A DNA stretch of 64,000 bases, taken from positions 1,387,001 through 1,451,000 of the forward strand of contig NZ_CP020038.1 of assembly GCF_002157225.2 (NCBI RefSeq), given 5' to 3'. A program made the translations under genes and the position numbers. This DNA comes from Agarilytica rhodophyticola (GTDB taxonomy: Bacteria; Pseudomonadota; Gammaproteobacteria; Pseudomonadales; Cellvibrionaceae). Below the pieces are notes generated by a model. That model ran no database searches. It was not told the DNA's origin and was given only the letters and a program-made list of their open reading frames with translations. Numbering within the stretch: the stretch's first letter is position 1; the number at the start of each line of letters is the position of its first letter. This document shows, piece by piece, positions 39,096-48,861 of this stretch.

Positions 39096-39935
39096 TTACT
39101 TTTCAACAGGAGTATCTGGATGGTTGCCCCACTCAGACCACGAGCCGTCGTAGGCACGAATATCAAAACCTAAAGTTTTGCCGACTAAGTAAGTGAAACC
39201 TGAACGATGATGTGTTTGACAATGAGTAATGACGGGCAGTGCTCCATCAAGTCCTAAGTGTTGTAAATATGCTTGCGCATCTTGTCGAATAATAAAGTTG
39301 TTTTCTCTATCCATTAAATCTGTCCATTGAGCATTAATAGCACCGGGAATATGGCCGCCTTTCGCTGCGACAACTTTGCTTCCGTCATATTCTTGTGGGC
39401 TGCGAGCGTCCCATACGATAAAGGTTTTATGCGGTAGCTCTTGTACTATTTCATCGAGATCAATGATAGGACTGCGATCAATATCTTTGATAATGATATC
39501 TGTTCTTGTGCGAAGGTTTTCCTGTTGGCCTGTTTCTATGGGAAGGCCCATTGCTTTCCAGGCGATCATTCCTCCGTCAATGTATGAATAGTGTTTATGG
39601 CCGATAACGTCTAGTGTCCAGATAAAGCGGCCAGCCCAACCACCGCCCTCGTCGTCGCAGACAATAAAGTGAGTCTCTGGAGTGAGCCCTAGATATTGGA
39701 AAATTTCTGTTAAACGCTCCTGGTTGGGTAATTTTCCTGGTGCAGGCGCTTCCCCCGCCACCAGCATGCGATAAGGTAAATAGATTGCGCCAGGGATGTG
39801 TCCAGCGATGAAGTTGGTTTCTTCAGAGAGGTCGACAATACAAATATCTTCAGGCAATGCTGAACTTGTTAACTTTTCTGCAAAGCTATTAGCTGAAATC
39901 ACAAGGGGTAAGCCGTTCTCAGTAATATCGGACAT
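39096..39935 (-). CDS. Two-domain rhodanese-type sulfurtransferase (RhdA-like)
   Basis: 279 aa with two rhodanese domains: an inactive N-terminal one (~15-130) and a catalytic C-terminal one (~150-275). The active-site loop is CQTHHRS, the same as in Azotobacter RhdA and unlike the CGSG-type SseA loop. It transfers sulfane sulfur from thiosulfate-like donors to thiols. It lies 16 bp downstream of rsgA and could share its transcript; psd comes next on the same strand. Confidence 0.92.
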   Translation of the reverse strand: MSDITENGLPLVISANSFAEKLTSSALPEDICIVDLSEETNFIAGHIPGAIYLPYRMLVAGEAPAPGKLPNQERLTEIFQYLGLTPETHFIVCDDEGGGWAGRFIWTLDVIGHKHYSYIDGGMIAWKAMGLPIETGQQENLRTRTDIIIKDIDRSPIIDLDEIVQELPHKTFIVWDARSPQEYDGSKVVAAKGGHIPGAINAQWTDLMDRENNFIIRQDAQAYLQHLGLDGALPVITHCQTHHRSGFTYLVGKTLGFDIRAYDGSWSEWGNHPDTPVEK

Positions 39936-39951
39936 AGTTTTTTCCTGCTGC

Positions 39952-41013
39952 TTAATCTAAATTATTCATTGTTTTCATTGCGACATCATTTAGGCTTGCG
40001 ATGATGCGTTTATAACTATCAAATCTCTGCTGCGTTATGGTTTGATCTTCTAGCGCTTGGCGAATAGCGCAGCCTGGCTCTACTTCGTGCAGACAATCGC
40101 GAAATTTACACATTTGGGCAATTTCCCGTAATTCGACAAAACCCTTGATGACATCTTCACTGTGCAAGTGCCAGAGCCCAAATTCACGAATACCCGGCGA
40201 GTCAATACACTCCCCACCTTGAGCAAAATGAAATAGTTGTGAGTGAGTCGTGGTATGTCGGCCCTTGGCAGTGGCTTCAGACAAGCTGCCAACCAGTATT
40301 TCCTGCTCGGGGACTAGGCGCTGAATAATAGAAGATTTGCCGACCCCTGATTGACCAACAAATATGCTGGTTTTGCCTTTAATCAATGCTGTCAATTGTG
40401 CGATATCTTGATGGCTATGAGCACTCATTGAAAGGACCCGATATCCCAGGTTGGTATAGAGCTTGGTGATGGCGGAGAAGTTAGCTCGGTTTTGCTCACT
40501 AATTAAATCCGCTTTATTGATAATGATTATGGGAGCAATATCATTTATTTCTGCTATTACTAGGTAACGATCGATAAGGTTAGTGTGTGCCTCTGGCTTC
40601 GGTGCGATGGTAATAATAATTTGGCTGACGTTAGCTGCCACAGGCTTTAGCTTACCAAAAGTATCGGGTCTGCTGAGCAGAGATTGCCTAGGCTGGCATG
40701 AAACCACAACCCCCAAATCATCCTTTTTACTGGCTCGCCAAATGACGTGGTCACCAGTGACAATACTGCCCAGGTTTGCACGTAAAAAGCAACGTATGGT
40801 GCCTTTTCTCCCGTTATCTGGATCAGCGTTGTGTGCTTCAATATCTACCTGTGTACCATAGTGGGCGACAACTCTACCATGTTGTTCTATGCCGAGAGAA
40901 TCTTCATCAAGGCCCAAGGGGGGGTTATCGCCTTTATTTGCATTTTCTCTTTGCTTTTGCTGTTTTTGTTTTATTCTTCGCGCCTGGGTTTGCGATAGTC
41001 TACGTTTGCTCAT
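39952..41013 (-). CDS. rsgA: Small-subunit ribosome biogenesis GTPase RsgA
   Basis: 353 aa. A basic N-terminal tail and OB fold precede a circularly permuted GTPase with G4 (NKADL) before G1 (GQSGVGKSS) and G3 (DSPGIREF). A C-terminal zinc knuckle follows (CKFRDCLHEVEPGC). RsgA checks late 30S assembly and releases RbfA. It is divergent from orn, the common gammaproteobacterial pairing. Confidence 0.97.
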   Translation of the reverse strand: MSKRRLSQTQARRIKQKQQKQRENANKGDNPPLGLDEDSLGIEQHGRVVAHYGTQVDIEAHNADPDNGRKGTIRCFLRANLGSIVTGDHVIWRASKKDDLGVVVSCQPRQSLLSRPDTFGKLKPVAANVSQIIITIAPKPEAHTNLIDRYLVIAEINDIAPIIIINKADLISEQNRANFSAITKLYTNLGYRVLSMSAHSHQDIAQLTALIKGKTSIFVGQSGVGKSSIIQRLVPEQEILVGSLSEATAKGRHTTTHSQLFHFAQGGECIDSPGIREFGLWHLHSEDVIKGFVELREIAQMCKFRDCLHEVEPGCAIRQALEDQTITQQRFDSYKRIIASLNDVAMKTMNNLD

Positions 41014-41124
41014 AACCTAGATAAAGTAAGCTGCTTATTAGTTTTTCTGGCTCAGCCAATTAGAACGCTACTCAGCAGCTCTAATATTTAACATATATAA
41101 ATTTAAAGGCTAACGCTTATTCTA

Positions 41125-41682
41125 ATGGAAAACCTAACTTCTAGCAGTGAAAACAATTTAATTTGGCTTGATCTTGAGATGACCGGATTAATTCCCGAAC
41201 GAGATGTCATTATCGAGATAGCGACGATTGTTACCGATCAAAATCTCAATATCCTAGCCGAGGGCCCGGTTATGGCCATTCATCAGCCTGAGGCTGTGCT
41301 AAATGCGATGGACGAATGGAATACCAACCAGCACGGGGGGTCTGGCTTGGTTGACCGAGTAACTAATAGCCAAATTAGTGTGGTTGAGGCCGAGCGCCGA
41401 ACGATGGCTTTCGTAGAACAGTGGGTTCCCAGTGGGAAGTCGCCTATGTGTGGTAACTCAATTGGACAAGATAGGCGCTTCTTGGCGCGCTATATGCCAA
41501 CGTTTGAAGCTTACTTTCACTATCGTAACCTTGATGTCAGCAGTGTGAAAGAACTTGCATCGCGCTGGAAGCCTGAAATCCTTGAACATGTAAAGAAGAA
41601 AGGGACACATCTTGCAATGGATGACATTAGAGACTCAATTGATGAGCTCAAATGTTATCGAGAGCATTTTTTTAAGGTGTAA
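41125..41682 (+). CDS. orn: Oligoribonuclease
   Basis: 185-aa DEDDh 3'-5' exonuclease that clears 2-5 nt RNAs and pGpG. LDLEMTGL supplies the first catalytic Asp/Glu pair, [11 protein letters not shown] the next Asp and the C-terminal [11 protein letters not shown] the His/Asp pair. Because Orn degrades pGpG, it also matters for c-di-GMP turnover. It is divergent from rsgA. Confidence 0.98.
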   Translation: MENLTSSSENNLIWLDLEMTGLIPERDVIIEIATIVTDQNLNILAEGPVMAIHQPEAVLNAMDEWNTNQHGGSGLVDRVTNSQISVVEAERRTMAFVEQWVPSGKSPMCGNSIGQDRRFLARYMPTFEAYFHYRNLDVSSVKELASRWKPEILEHVKKKGTHLAMDDIRDSIDELKCYREHFFKV

Positions 41683-41977
41683 TACTGAGGCAGTAGTTGT
41701 AAAAAATACTTGATTATTCATGAAATGCTGATTAAAAACGTGAACGTCTTTAATTTTGATGAGAACGCTTAACCTTTTATTCTGTTTGAGAATGAATACA
41801 GCCTTATCTATGAAATGATATTTTTGACAAAGTGTCCGCAAACATGGAAGCTCTACCATTGCTGTTATTCGACGAGCCTGGGATGTAAAAACGCTCGAAA
41901 ACTAAATGCGCGCTAATCATGATCCAAGGAGAATACGTACTAACAAACTATGTGTTAGCGCATTAGTTGGAGGTTGT

Positions 41978-42262
41978 ATGTCTCAATACTATACCCCTTT
42001 GGAAAGGCCTAAGAAGATTAAGCTGACGGTGGATAAGCGCAGAGGCAAATCCCCTGTACCTTTAAATACACGTAGTCTGCTCAATTCTCAACAACAAAAA
42101 TCGCTGCGTCAGATGGAAAGCTTTGGATGGCAAATTGCCTTTGTTAGACGCGAGCATAGGGATAACCCATTGGTAGTTGTGCAAAACGTCAGTAAACAGA
42201 ATTTTGGTTTATTGCAAGACGATGGCTCCATCGATATATCATGCCATCTAAACATGCGTTAA
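41978..42262 (+). CDS. Small conserved-type hypothetical protein
   Basis: 94 aa from the ATG at 41978, which has GGAGG 4 nt ahead; a longer frame upstream lacks a ribosome-binding site. The basic N terminus (LERPKKIKLTVDKRRG) is followed by a compact domain (QMESFGWQIAFVRREH, VVVQN) with no cysteines other than one near the end. It is soluble, without signal or membrane segment. Its TAA stop lies in TTAA, shared with the queG stop on the other strand. I do not recognise a family or function. Confidence 0.65.
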   Translation: MSQYYTPLERPKKIKLTVDKRRGKSPVPLNTRSLLNSQQQKSLRQMESFGWQIAFVRREHRDNPLVVVQNVSKQNFGLLQDDGSIDISCHLNMR

Positions 42263-43368
42263 TTTCTTTTAAGTTTCCTCTTACGACGTTTGGGCGGTTG
42301 TTTTTGCCGCTCAAGCGCCCATAAGAAATGTTCTTGTAACCAACCTTCCTCATTTGCTTCTATTCGTCTATTTAGTGCGTGGACAATTTCTGTTGATGCT
42401 GGAGCGTTGCCTAAGCCGATGGCAAGGTTGCGCAGCCAGTTTTGGTAACCGATCCTACGAATAGCTGAGCCGGCAGTCCGATCTAAGAATTCCTGCTCAT
42501 TCCAATTAAACAGATCCACTAGCTCTGCTGAGTCCAGATGGTGCCTTGGGTGAAAATCCTTTTCTTTTGTAAAATCGGCGTATTTGTTCCAGGGGCATAT
42601 GGCCTGACAATCGTCGCACCCAAACACGCGGTTACCCATAACTTCTCTGAACTCTTCGGCAATCGGACCTTTGTTTTCAATGGTGAGATAAGAGATACAG
42701 CGGGTGGCGTCAAGAACATAGGGTTTGGGAAATGCGTCTGTTGGGCATACTTGCAGACAGGCCTGGCAATCGCCGCAGGCATTTTCAGGGATGTGTTGAT
42801 TAGTAGGCAAGGGCAAGTTGGTATAAATTTCACCTAGAAAAAACCAGCTGCCTGCAGACTTATTGATCAGCAATGTGTGCTTACCCACCCACCCGAGGCC
42901 GGCCTGTTGCGCTAAAGGCCTCTCTAAAACCGGCGCACTATCGACGAATGCCCTTTGATTTTCTGGCAGGGGGATATCGTGGCTTTGACAGAAGTCCTCA
43001 ATTTTTTGTGCAATAGTGGCCAAGCGTTTGCGGATGAGCTTGTGATAGTCGCGCCCTAGAGCATAACGAGAGACATAAGCTTTGGAGGGGGATTTAAGAA
43101 TTTTGATTTGCTCTGTTTCCGGGGGTAAGTAGTTCATCCGCACCGAAATAACCCGAGTTGTGCCAGGAATCAATTTTTGTGGCTGTGTTCGTTTTTCTCC
43201 ATGCTCCACCATCCACGCCATATCCCCGTGGTAGCCTTTATCAATCCAATTTTGAAAGTGCTGTTGCTGATCCGAGACATCGGCTGCGCTAATACCCACC
43301 TGCTGAAAGCCGAGTTCTCGCGTCCAATGGTGTATTTGTTCAGCAAGCGTCTGGTAAAGGGATGACAT
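42259..43368 (-). CDS. queG: Epoxyqueuosine reductase
   Basis: 369 aa. A cobalamin-dependent Fe-S enzyme that reduces epoxyqueuosine to queuosine in tRNA, the last step of the pathway. Two ferredoxin-like Cys motifs (CGDCQACLQVCP, then CDDCQAICP) bind two 4Fe-4S clusters. The N-terminal half carries the cobalamin site (VDSAPVLERPLA). The C-terminal basic tail (PKRRKRKLKRN) is probably for RNA contact. It is divergent from nnr-tsaE, the conserved arrangement. Confidence 0.97.
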   Translation of the reverse strand: MSSLYQTLAEQIHHWTRELGFQQVGISAADVSDQQQHFQNWIDKGYHGDMAWMVEHGEKRTQPQKLIPGTTRVISVRMNYLPPETEQIKILKSPSKAYVSRYALGRDYHKLIRKRLATIAQKIEDFCQSHDIPLPENQRAFVDSAPVLERPLAQQAGLGWVGKHTLLINKSAGSWFFLGEIYTNLPLPTNQHIPENACGDCQACLQVCPTDAFPKPYVLDATRCISYLTIENKGPIAEEFREVMGNRVFGCDDCQAICPWNKYADFTKEKDFHPRHHLDSAELVDLFNWNEQEFLDRTAGSAIRRIGYQNWLRNLAIGLGNAPASTEIVHALNRRIEANEEGWLQEHFLWALERQKQPPKRRKRKLKRN

Positions 43369-43414
43369 AGATCAAGCTAGCATGGGGGTTGGAGTTTAGT
43401 CACAATAAATTTGA

Positions 43415-43431
43415 CACCATATAATATGGTG
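43415..43431. promoter_or_regulatory. 17-bp perfect palindrome in the queG-nnr divergent spacer
   Basis: CACCATAT-A-ATATGGTG, with a consensus TTGACA beginning 4 bp before it and TATAAT in its centre. It is a plausible operator or promoter overlap controlling one or both divergent genes, although no complete -35/-10 pair with 16-18 bp spacing could be assembled from these hexamers. Confidence 0.4.
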
Positions 43432-43518
43432 AATTCTTTAGGGTAACTATTTGACTATGGGGGAAGATGTAAGTCACGTATAATTTGATGAAAAGTTAAA
43501 AGTAGTGTGATCATTTCT

Positions 43519-45063
43519 ATGACAAGTAAGCTTCCCCAGTACCTCTACACCTGTGAACAAACACGTTTACTCGATCAAGCAGCTATTGAGCAAACCAATA
43601 TCTCCGGTATTGTACTGATGAAAAATGCTGCAAGAGCCGCATTATCCGTCCTTATTGATACCTGGGGGCAAAGCCGCAGAATTGTTGTCTTTTGTGGCTC
43701 GGGGAATAACGGCGGAGACGGTTATTTATTAGCGGGCTTAGCCGCCCAGAAAAAAATACCGGTGTCTGTATTTTCATTGGCAACTCCTAGCTCCCTATCG
43801 GGGGATGTACAGAAAGCCTACTACTTCGCTATTGGCGAAGGGGCGGAGGTTTTGCCTGTGCAGAATATTGCAGCCGACACGCTTGATGATGCCATCGTTG
43901 TCGACGCCATGATCGGTAGCGGTTTCCATGGTGAGCTCAGAGATAATGTGCGTCAAACCTGTGCGTTAATTCGCCGCACTAACTCCCCCGTATTAGCTTT
44001 GGATATTCCCACTGGTGTTAACGGCGATACCGGTGTTGCTTGTGAAGGCGCGATCAAGGCTGATGTCACCGTGACATTTGTGGCGGTTAAACAGGGGCTA
44101 TTGACCGCATCAGGCCCGGAGTATTGTGGCAAGCTTTTCTTCGATAACTTGGCCATTCCAGATCATATTTATCAACACGTGGATCGGCCTGTTGAACGTA
44201 TTTCCCAGATTACCAAGCTGATGCCTCGCTCTGCTGATTCCCATAAAGGAGATTACGGACGGGTGCTTGTGGTTGGTGGTGATTTAGGCATGGGAGGCGC
44301 TGCGCTATTAGCTGCCGAGTCTGCTATGAGAGCTGGAGCAGGTGGCGTTATGCTCGCCACTCGGCCCGAACATGTTGCCGCAGCTTTAGCGCGCATCCCT
44401 GAAGTAATGAGTGTCGGTATTAACTCAGGGCCAGAGTTGGAAGATTACACTGCGAAAGCCGATGTGCTTATTGTGGGGCCGGGACTTGGGCAGAGTGCTT
44501 GGTCACAACAACTTTTGTATTTTGCTTTAAAAGCGCAGGTTGCCAAAATTATTGATGCCGACGCACTCAATTTAATTGCCCAAAGATTTGTATCTTGTGA
44601 TCAAGATACAACAACTACAGAAGAAGCGTGGGACAAAAACAGCTATCATAAAATAGGGTTTGTGATGACACCTCATCCAGGTGAGGCTGCCCGTTTACTT
44701 GGTTGTTCAACCGCTGAAATTGTTAACGATCGTTTTGCTGCAGTGACAGCCTTACACAAAAAGTATGGCGGTATCAGTGTTTTAAAAGGCGCGGGCACCT
44801 TAATCGCGGATGAGCAGGGTAGCACGCTGACTAATGTCGGCAATCCAGGTATGGCTGTCGCTGGGATGGGAGATGTTCTGACTGGAATTATCGCAGCCTT
44901 GGTCGCGCAAGGTATGACGTTGAAAGAGGCTGCTGTGGCTGGTGTCTGTATTCATGGCCATGCTGGAGATTGCGCTTCCCAAGATGGTCAAGTGGGTATT
45001 TTGGCAAGCGATTTAATGCCGTTTATTCGTCAATTAGTTAATCGTGGTATAGAGTCAAATTGA
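43519..45063 (+). CDS. nnr: Bifunctional NAD(P)H-hydrate epimerase / ADP-dependent dehydratase
   Basis: About 514 aa from the ATG at 43519; a GTG at 43507 adds four residues, and neither has a clear ribosome-binding site. The N-terminal YjeF epimerase domain (~1-220) has GSGNNGGDGYL and VDAMIGSGFHG. The C-terminal ribokinase-like dehydratase (~230-510) has HPGEAARLL and NPGMAVAGMGDVLTG. It repairs hydrated NADH and NADPH. The tsaE ATG overlaps its stop (TGATG). Confidence 0.96.
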   Translation: MTSKLPQYLYTCEQTRLLDQAAIEQTNISGIVLMKNAARAALSVLIDTWGQSRRIVVFCGSGNNGGDGYLLAGLAAQKKIPVSVFSLATPSSLSGDVQKAYYFAIGEGAEVLPVQNIAADTLDDAIVVDAMIGSGFHGELRDNVRQTCALIRRTNSPVLALDIPTGVNGDTGVACEGAIKADVTVTFVAVKQGLLTASGPEYCGKLFFDNLAIPDHIYQHVDRPVERISQITKLMPRSADSHKGDYGRVLVVGGDLGMGGAALLAAESAMRAGAGGVMLATRPEHVAAALARIPEVMSVGINSGPELEDYTAKADVLIVGPGLGQSAWSQQLLYFALKAQVAKIIDADALNLIAQRFVSCDQDTTTTEEAWDKNSYHKIGFVMTPHPGEAARLLGCSTAEIVNDRFAAVTALHKKYGGISVLKGAGTLIADEQGSTLTNVGNPGMAVAGMGDVLTGIIAALVAQGMTLKEAAVAGVCIHGHAGDCASQDGQVGILASDLMPFIRQLVNRGIESN

Positions 45064-45557
45064 TGCACAAGGAATTCTTTTTAGCTAATGAAAAGGCGAC
45101 TATTGCTTACGGCAGAGCCATTGGGGGATTAATAGGCGGCCTTTTAAAAGGTAGTAGGGTAAAAGACTCTATCGTAGTCTACCTCGAAGGCACACTCGGT
45201 GCTGGTAAAACCACTTTTTGCCAAGGTGTGTTAGCGGCGTATAATTATTCAGGTCAAGTTAAGAGTCCAACTTATACTCTTGTAGAGCCCTATGACCTCG
45301 ATGGCATACAAGTGTATCACTTTGATTTGTATCGTCTTGGTGATCCTGAAGAATTGGAGTTTATGGGAATCCGTGACTATTTTGGCGAAAATACAGTGGC
45401 GCTTATTGAATGGCCGCAAAAAGGTCACGGATATATTCCTAAGGCAGATATGATCGTGAGTTTAAACCCTATGGATGAGGGACGTAAGCTGACTATAACA
45501 AGTAAAACGGAACGTGGAGTGGCTGTATTATCGTTGCTAGAAACTCAAAACCTGTAG
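45063..45557 (+). CDS. tsaE: tRNA t6A-modification ATPase TsaE
   Basis: 164 aa from the ATG at 45063, overlapping the nnr stop. P-loop EGTLGAGKTTF, the switch-like SPTYTLVEPY and HFDLYRLGDPEELEFMG are typical. TsaE works with TsaB and TsaD to form N6-threonylcarbamoyladenosine at tRNA position 37. Its 3' end overlaps the predicted 5' end of the amidase gene if that begins at 45527. Confidence 0.96.
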   Translation: MHKEFFLANEKATIAYGRAIGGLIGGLLKGSRVKDSIVVYLEGTLGAGKTTFCQGVLAAYNYSGQVKSPTYTLVEPYDLDGIQVYHFDLYRLGDPEELEFMGIRDYFGENTVALIEWPQKGHGYIPKADMIVSLNPMDEGRKLTITSKTERGVAVLSLLETQNL

Positions 45558-46921
45558 AGAGCACTCTATTATCAAAGCTAGGGCTAAAGCTTTGTAGCTT
45601 AATTTGCTGTTTTGTGCTCTTTGTTGCAGATGTCAACAGCGCTAATGTCGAGGGTGTTCGGCTCTGGCGAGCGCCGGATCATACTCGTTTAGTGTTTGAC
45701 CTCTCAGGCCCTGTCGAACACAAAATCTTTTCTCTAAAGCAACCTGATCGTATTGTTATCGACATCGATAAAAGTCAATTTAAGGCCAGTTTAGCTAGCC
45801 TTGACTTTGATAAAACATCTATTAGCAAAATGCGTTATGGCAAACGTGATAAAGACGATCTACGTGTTGTTTTAGATATGGCTAAGACAACTCAGCCACG
45901 CAGTTTTGTTTTAAAGAAACATGCGGGTAAACCTGATCGTCTAGTGATTGATATCTATGGCGAAGGTACTAAAACCCAAAAAACGGTAGCGAAAGTTCAA
46001 CCCAGTGTCGGTAGTAAAAAAGATATTCTAATTGCTATTGATGCCGGACACGGTGGCGAGGATCCAGGCTCTATTGGTCCAGGTGGTATCTATGAAAAGA
46101 CCGTGGTGTTAAAAATTAGTAAGGCCCTCAAAAGTATCATCGATAAAGAGCCTGGATTTAAAGCAACGCTGATACGCAATGGTGATTACTATGTTGAAAA
46201 CACTTTGCGGCGGCAAAAAGCCAGAGAAATGAGGGCTGATCTTTTTGTCTCCATTCATTCGGATGGTTTTACCGACCCACGTGCAAAAGGCGCGTCTGTT
46301 TTTGCTTTATCGCGTCGAGGCGCTACCAGCCAGATGGCTCGTATTCTGGCATCAAAAGCGAATGAGTCAGATCTTATCGGCGGTGCTGGCAGCGTTAGCC
46401 TGAGTGATAAAGACGATGTTCTCGCAGGCGTGCTGGTTGATTTGTCGATGACAGCCACTTTGGCAAGTAGTTTAGATGTTGGCGGTCGAGTATTAAAAAA
46501 TATGGGCAGTTTTACCAGCTTGCATAAAAATCATGTTGAACAGGCTGCATTTATTGTATTGAAATCGCCCGATGTGCCCTCAATTTTGGTGGAGACAGGG
46601 TTTATTACCAATCCCAAAGAATCGAAAAAACTAAAGTCGCCGGCCCATCAACAGAAATTAGCAAAAGCTGTTTTTAAGGGGATTAAGGCTTATTTTTATG
46701 ACAATCCGCCCGAGGGCACTTACGTTGCGTGGAAAAAATATGGTGGTAAAGAAACCGCCGGCCGTGGAGCTGGAGGCCAATCTCACACCATAGCGGCGGG
46801 GGACACCTTATCTTCTATTGCTAAGAAATATAAAATTAGTGTGACTGAATTAAAAAACAAAAATAAGCTGACATCATCGACTATACGAATAGGCCAAGTG
46901 CTGACTATTCCTGCAAGTTAA
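45527..46921 (+). CDS. N-acetylmuramoyl-L-alanine amidase with AMIN and LysM domains (AmiB/AmiC type)
   Basis: Periplasmic zinc amidase splitting septal peptidoglycan. AMIN domain (VEGVRLWRAPDHTRLVFDLSG), Amidase_3 domain (IDAGHGGEDPG with zinc His, SIHSDGF, VPSILVETGFITN) and a C-terminal LysM (TIAAGDTLSSIAKKY) are clear. The first standard start is GTG 45614, which would leave only about 10 residues before the AMIN domain and no signal peptide. The open frame upstream encodes a good signal sequence (basic region, LCSLICCFVLFVA, ending NSA), and the best start there is ATT 45527, 7 nt after GGAG. If so, it overlaps tsaE by 31 bp. Gene identity is sure; the start is not. Confidence 0.93.
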   Translation: MIVARNSKPVESTLLSKLGLKLCSLICCFVLFVADVNSANVEGVRLWRAPDHTRLVFDLSGPVEHKIFSLKQPDRIVIDIDKSQFKASLASLDFDKTSISKMRYGKRDKDDLRVVLDMAKTTQPRSFVLKKHAGKPDRLVIDIYGEGTKTQKTVAKVQPSVGSKKDILIAIDAGHGGEDPGSIGPGGIYEKTVVLKISKALKSIIDKEPGFKATLIRNGDYYVENTLRRQKAREMRADLFVSIHSDGFTDPRAKGASVFALSRRGATSQMARILASKANESDLIGGAGSVSLSDKDDVLAGVLVDLSMTATLASSLDVGGRVLKNMGSFTSLHKNHVEQAAFIVLKSPDVPSILVETGFITNPKESKKLKSPAHQQKLAKAVFKGIKAYFYDNPPEGTYVAWKKYGGKETAGRGAGGQSHTIAAGDTLSSIAKKYKISVTELKNKNKLTSSTIRIGQVLTIPAS

Positions 46922-46939
46922 CTCACAAGCTGTATCACT

Positions 46940-48859
46940 ATGAATGCAATAAAAATACTTAGTCCGCGTTTGGCTAACCAGATCGCTGCCGGAGAGGTAG
47001 TAGAGCGCCCGGCATCGGTGATTAAAGAATTACTGGAAAATAGTGTCGATGCAGGAGCAACACAGTTAGATGTTGAAGTGGAGGCAGGCGGTGTTAAGCT
47101 GATTCGTGTGCGAGATAATGGCTGTGGTATTTCGCAAGAGGATTTGCCTCTAGCCTTAAGCCGCCATGCAACCAGCAAAATTCATCAACTTGATGATCTT
47201 GAAGCCGTTTTAACCCTTGGCTTTCGTGGTGAAGCGCTGGCAAGTATCAGCTCTGTTGCTCGTTTGAAGTTAACCAGTAACAACGGTGATGGCACTGCAG
47301 GTTGGTGCGCCCACGCAGAAGGGCGTGATATGGAAGCTCAGCTTTCACCAGCGGCACATCCTCAAGGGAGTACGGTCGAAGTTCGCGATCTATTTTTTAA
47401 TACACCTGCCAGGCGCAAGTTTTTACGTACTGAGAAAACAGAGTTTAATCGTATTGAAGATGTCTTAAAACGCATCGCATTATCTCGTTTTGAACTGGGT
47501 TTTAGTTTAAAAAATAATGGCCGTGTTATTCATAGTTGGCGACCTGCCATCACTCGTCCTGAACAAGAACGCCGTATCGCGCAAATATGCGGCCCTGCAT
47601 TTATTGAAAATGCTGTGCATATTGAAATTGAGCGCGCAAATTTGCGTCTCTGGGGGTGGGTCGCGCGGCCCACTTTCTCGCGCAGCCAAGCCGATTTACA
47701 ACATTTTTATGTTAATGGTCGAGCTATTAAAGACCGACTTGTGACCCATGCGATTAAGCAGGCATATCACGATGTGCTATACCATGGTCGCCATTCTGCT
47801 TTTGTTTTATACCTGGAAGTGAATCCTAGCAACGTGGATGTAAATGTTCATCCAACCAAACATGAAGTGCGTTTTCGTGATGGCCGCTTAGTACACGATT
47901 TTTTGTTTAGCAGCTTACATAAGGCTCTGGCCGATATTCGTCCCGATGCCGAGAGCGCTTCTCATGAGCGAACAAGCAGTCCGAGGCAGGAACCTGTAAC
48001 TGAAGCCGAGGGCTTTGGCCAAAGCCCTTCTCAATCTTCCCTTGGTTTGGGGGCGGGGTCATCAGCCTCAGCACAAAACTTTTCCTCATCAAACTTTGCT
48101 TCTTCAAACCATGCATCATCTGCGGCTTATTCATCCACGCCCACACCTTCACCGCTGAATGCTCGTGAGCAGGTAGCACATTATTCTGCCTTGGTGAATT
48201 CCTCATCTGTACCCCATTCTGCTGATGCACAGACATTACAAGGGGCACAGAATGTTATCGACCATGATGGCGAAATACCTATATTAGGTTTTGCTATTGC
48301 TCAGGTTAAAGGGGTATTTATTCTGGCGGAGAATAGTGCGGGCTTAGTGGTTGTTGATATGCATGCGGCTCATGAGCGTATTACTTATGAAAAACTGAAA
48401 CGACAATTCTCCGCCCAATCCTTACAATCCCAACCGTTACTTGTGCCCCAATCTATTGCTATTAGTGAGAAGGAAGCCAACTGTGCGGAAGATAACAACG
48501 AGTTATTTTCACGTATAGGTTTTATTGTCGAACGCGCAGGACCTGAAACGCTTTTGATAAGGCAAATTCCTATTATCTTAAAAGATGCCGATACCGAATT
48601 ATTAGTACGTGATGTACTTTCTGATCTCATTGAGTTTGGCACCAGTCAGCGTATCGAGCAGAATATTAATGCATTGCTGTCAACCATGGCTTGTCATGGC
48701 TCTGTGCGCGCCAACCGACGCCTTACTATTGCCGAAATGAATGCTTTACTGCGTGACATGGAGGAGACCGAGCGCAGCGGCCAGTGCAATCACGGTCGTC
48801 CAACCTGGACGCAGATGAGTATGTCTGAATTAGATAAATTGTTTATGCGAGGCCAGTAA
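46940..48859 (+). CDS. mutL: DNA mismatch repair protein MutL
   Basis: 639 aa. GHKL ATPase domain (~1-330) with [16 protein letters not shown] and [11 protein letters not shown] long Ser/Pro/Ala-rich linker (~335-430) is followed by the C-terminal dimerisation domain. That domain contains [12 protein letters not shown], which fits the endonuclease motif DQHA(x2)E(x4)E except for Met in place of Gln, and CNHGRPTW near the end. So it is probably a nicking MutL as in Pseudomonas, not the MutH-dependent E. coli type. It lies between the amidase and miaA genes. Confidence 0.97.
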   Translation: MNAIKILSPRLANQIAAGEVVERPASVIKELLENSVDAGATQLDVEVEAGGVKLIRVRDNGCGISQEDLPLALSRHATSKIHQLDDLEAVLTLGFRGEALASISSVARLKLTSNNGDGTAGWCAHAEGRDMEAQLSPAAHPQGSTVEVRDLFFNTPARRKFLRTEKTEFNRIEDVLKRIALSRFELGFSLKNNGRVIHSWRPAITRPEQERRIAQICGPAFIENAVHIEIERANLRLWGWVARPTFSRSQADLQHFYVNGRAIKDRLVTHAIKQAYHDVLYHGRHSAFVLYLEVNPSNVDVNVHPTKHEVRFRDGRLVHDFLFSSLHKALADIRPDAESASHERTSSPRQEPVTEAEGFGQSPSQSSLGLGAGSSASAQNFSSSNFASSNHASSAAYSSTPTPSPLNAREQVAHYSALVNSSSVPHSADAQTLQGAQNVIDHDGEIPILGFAIAQVKGVFILAENSAGLVVVDMHAAHERITYEKLKRQFSAQSLQSQPLLVPQSIAISEKEANCAEDNNELFSRIGFIVERAGPETLLIRQIPIILKDADTELLVRDVLSDLIEFGTSQRIEQNINALLSTMACHGSVRANRRLTIAEMNALLRDMEETERSGQCNHGRPTWTQMSMSELDKLFMRGQ

Positions 48860-48861
48860 TA

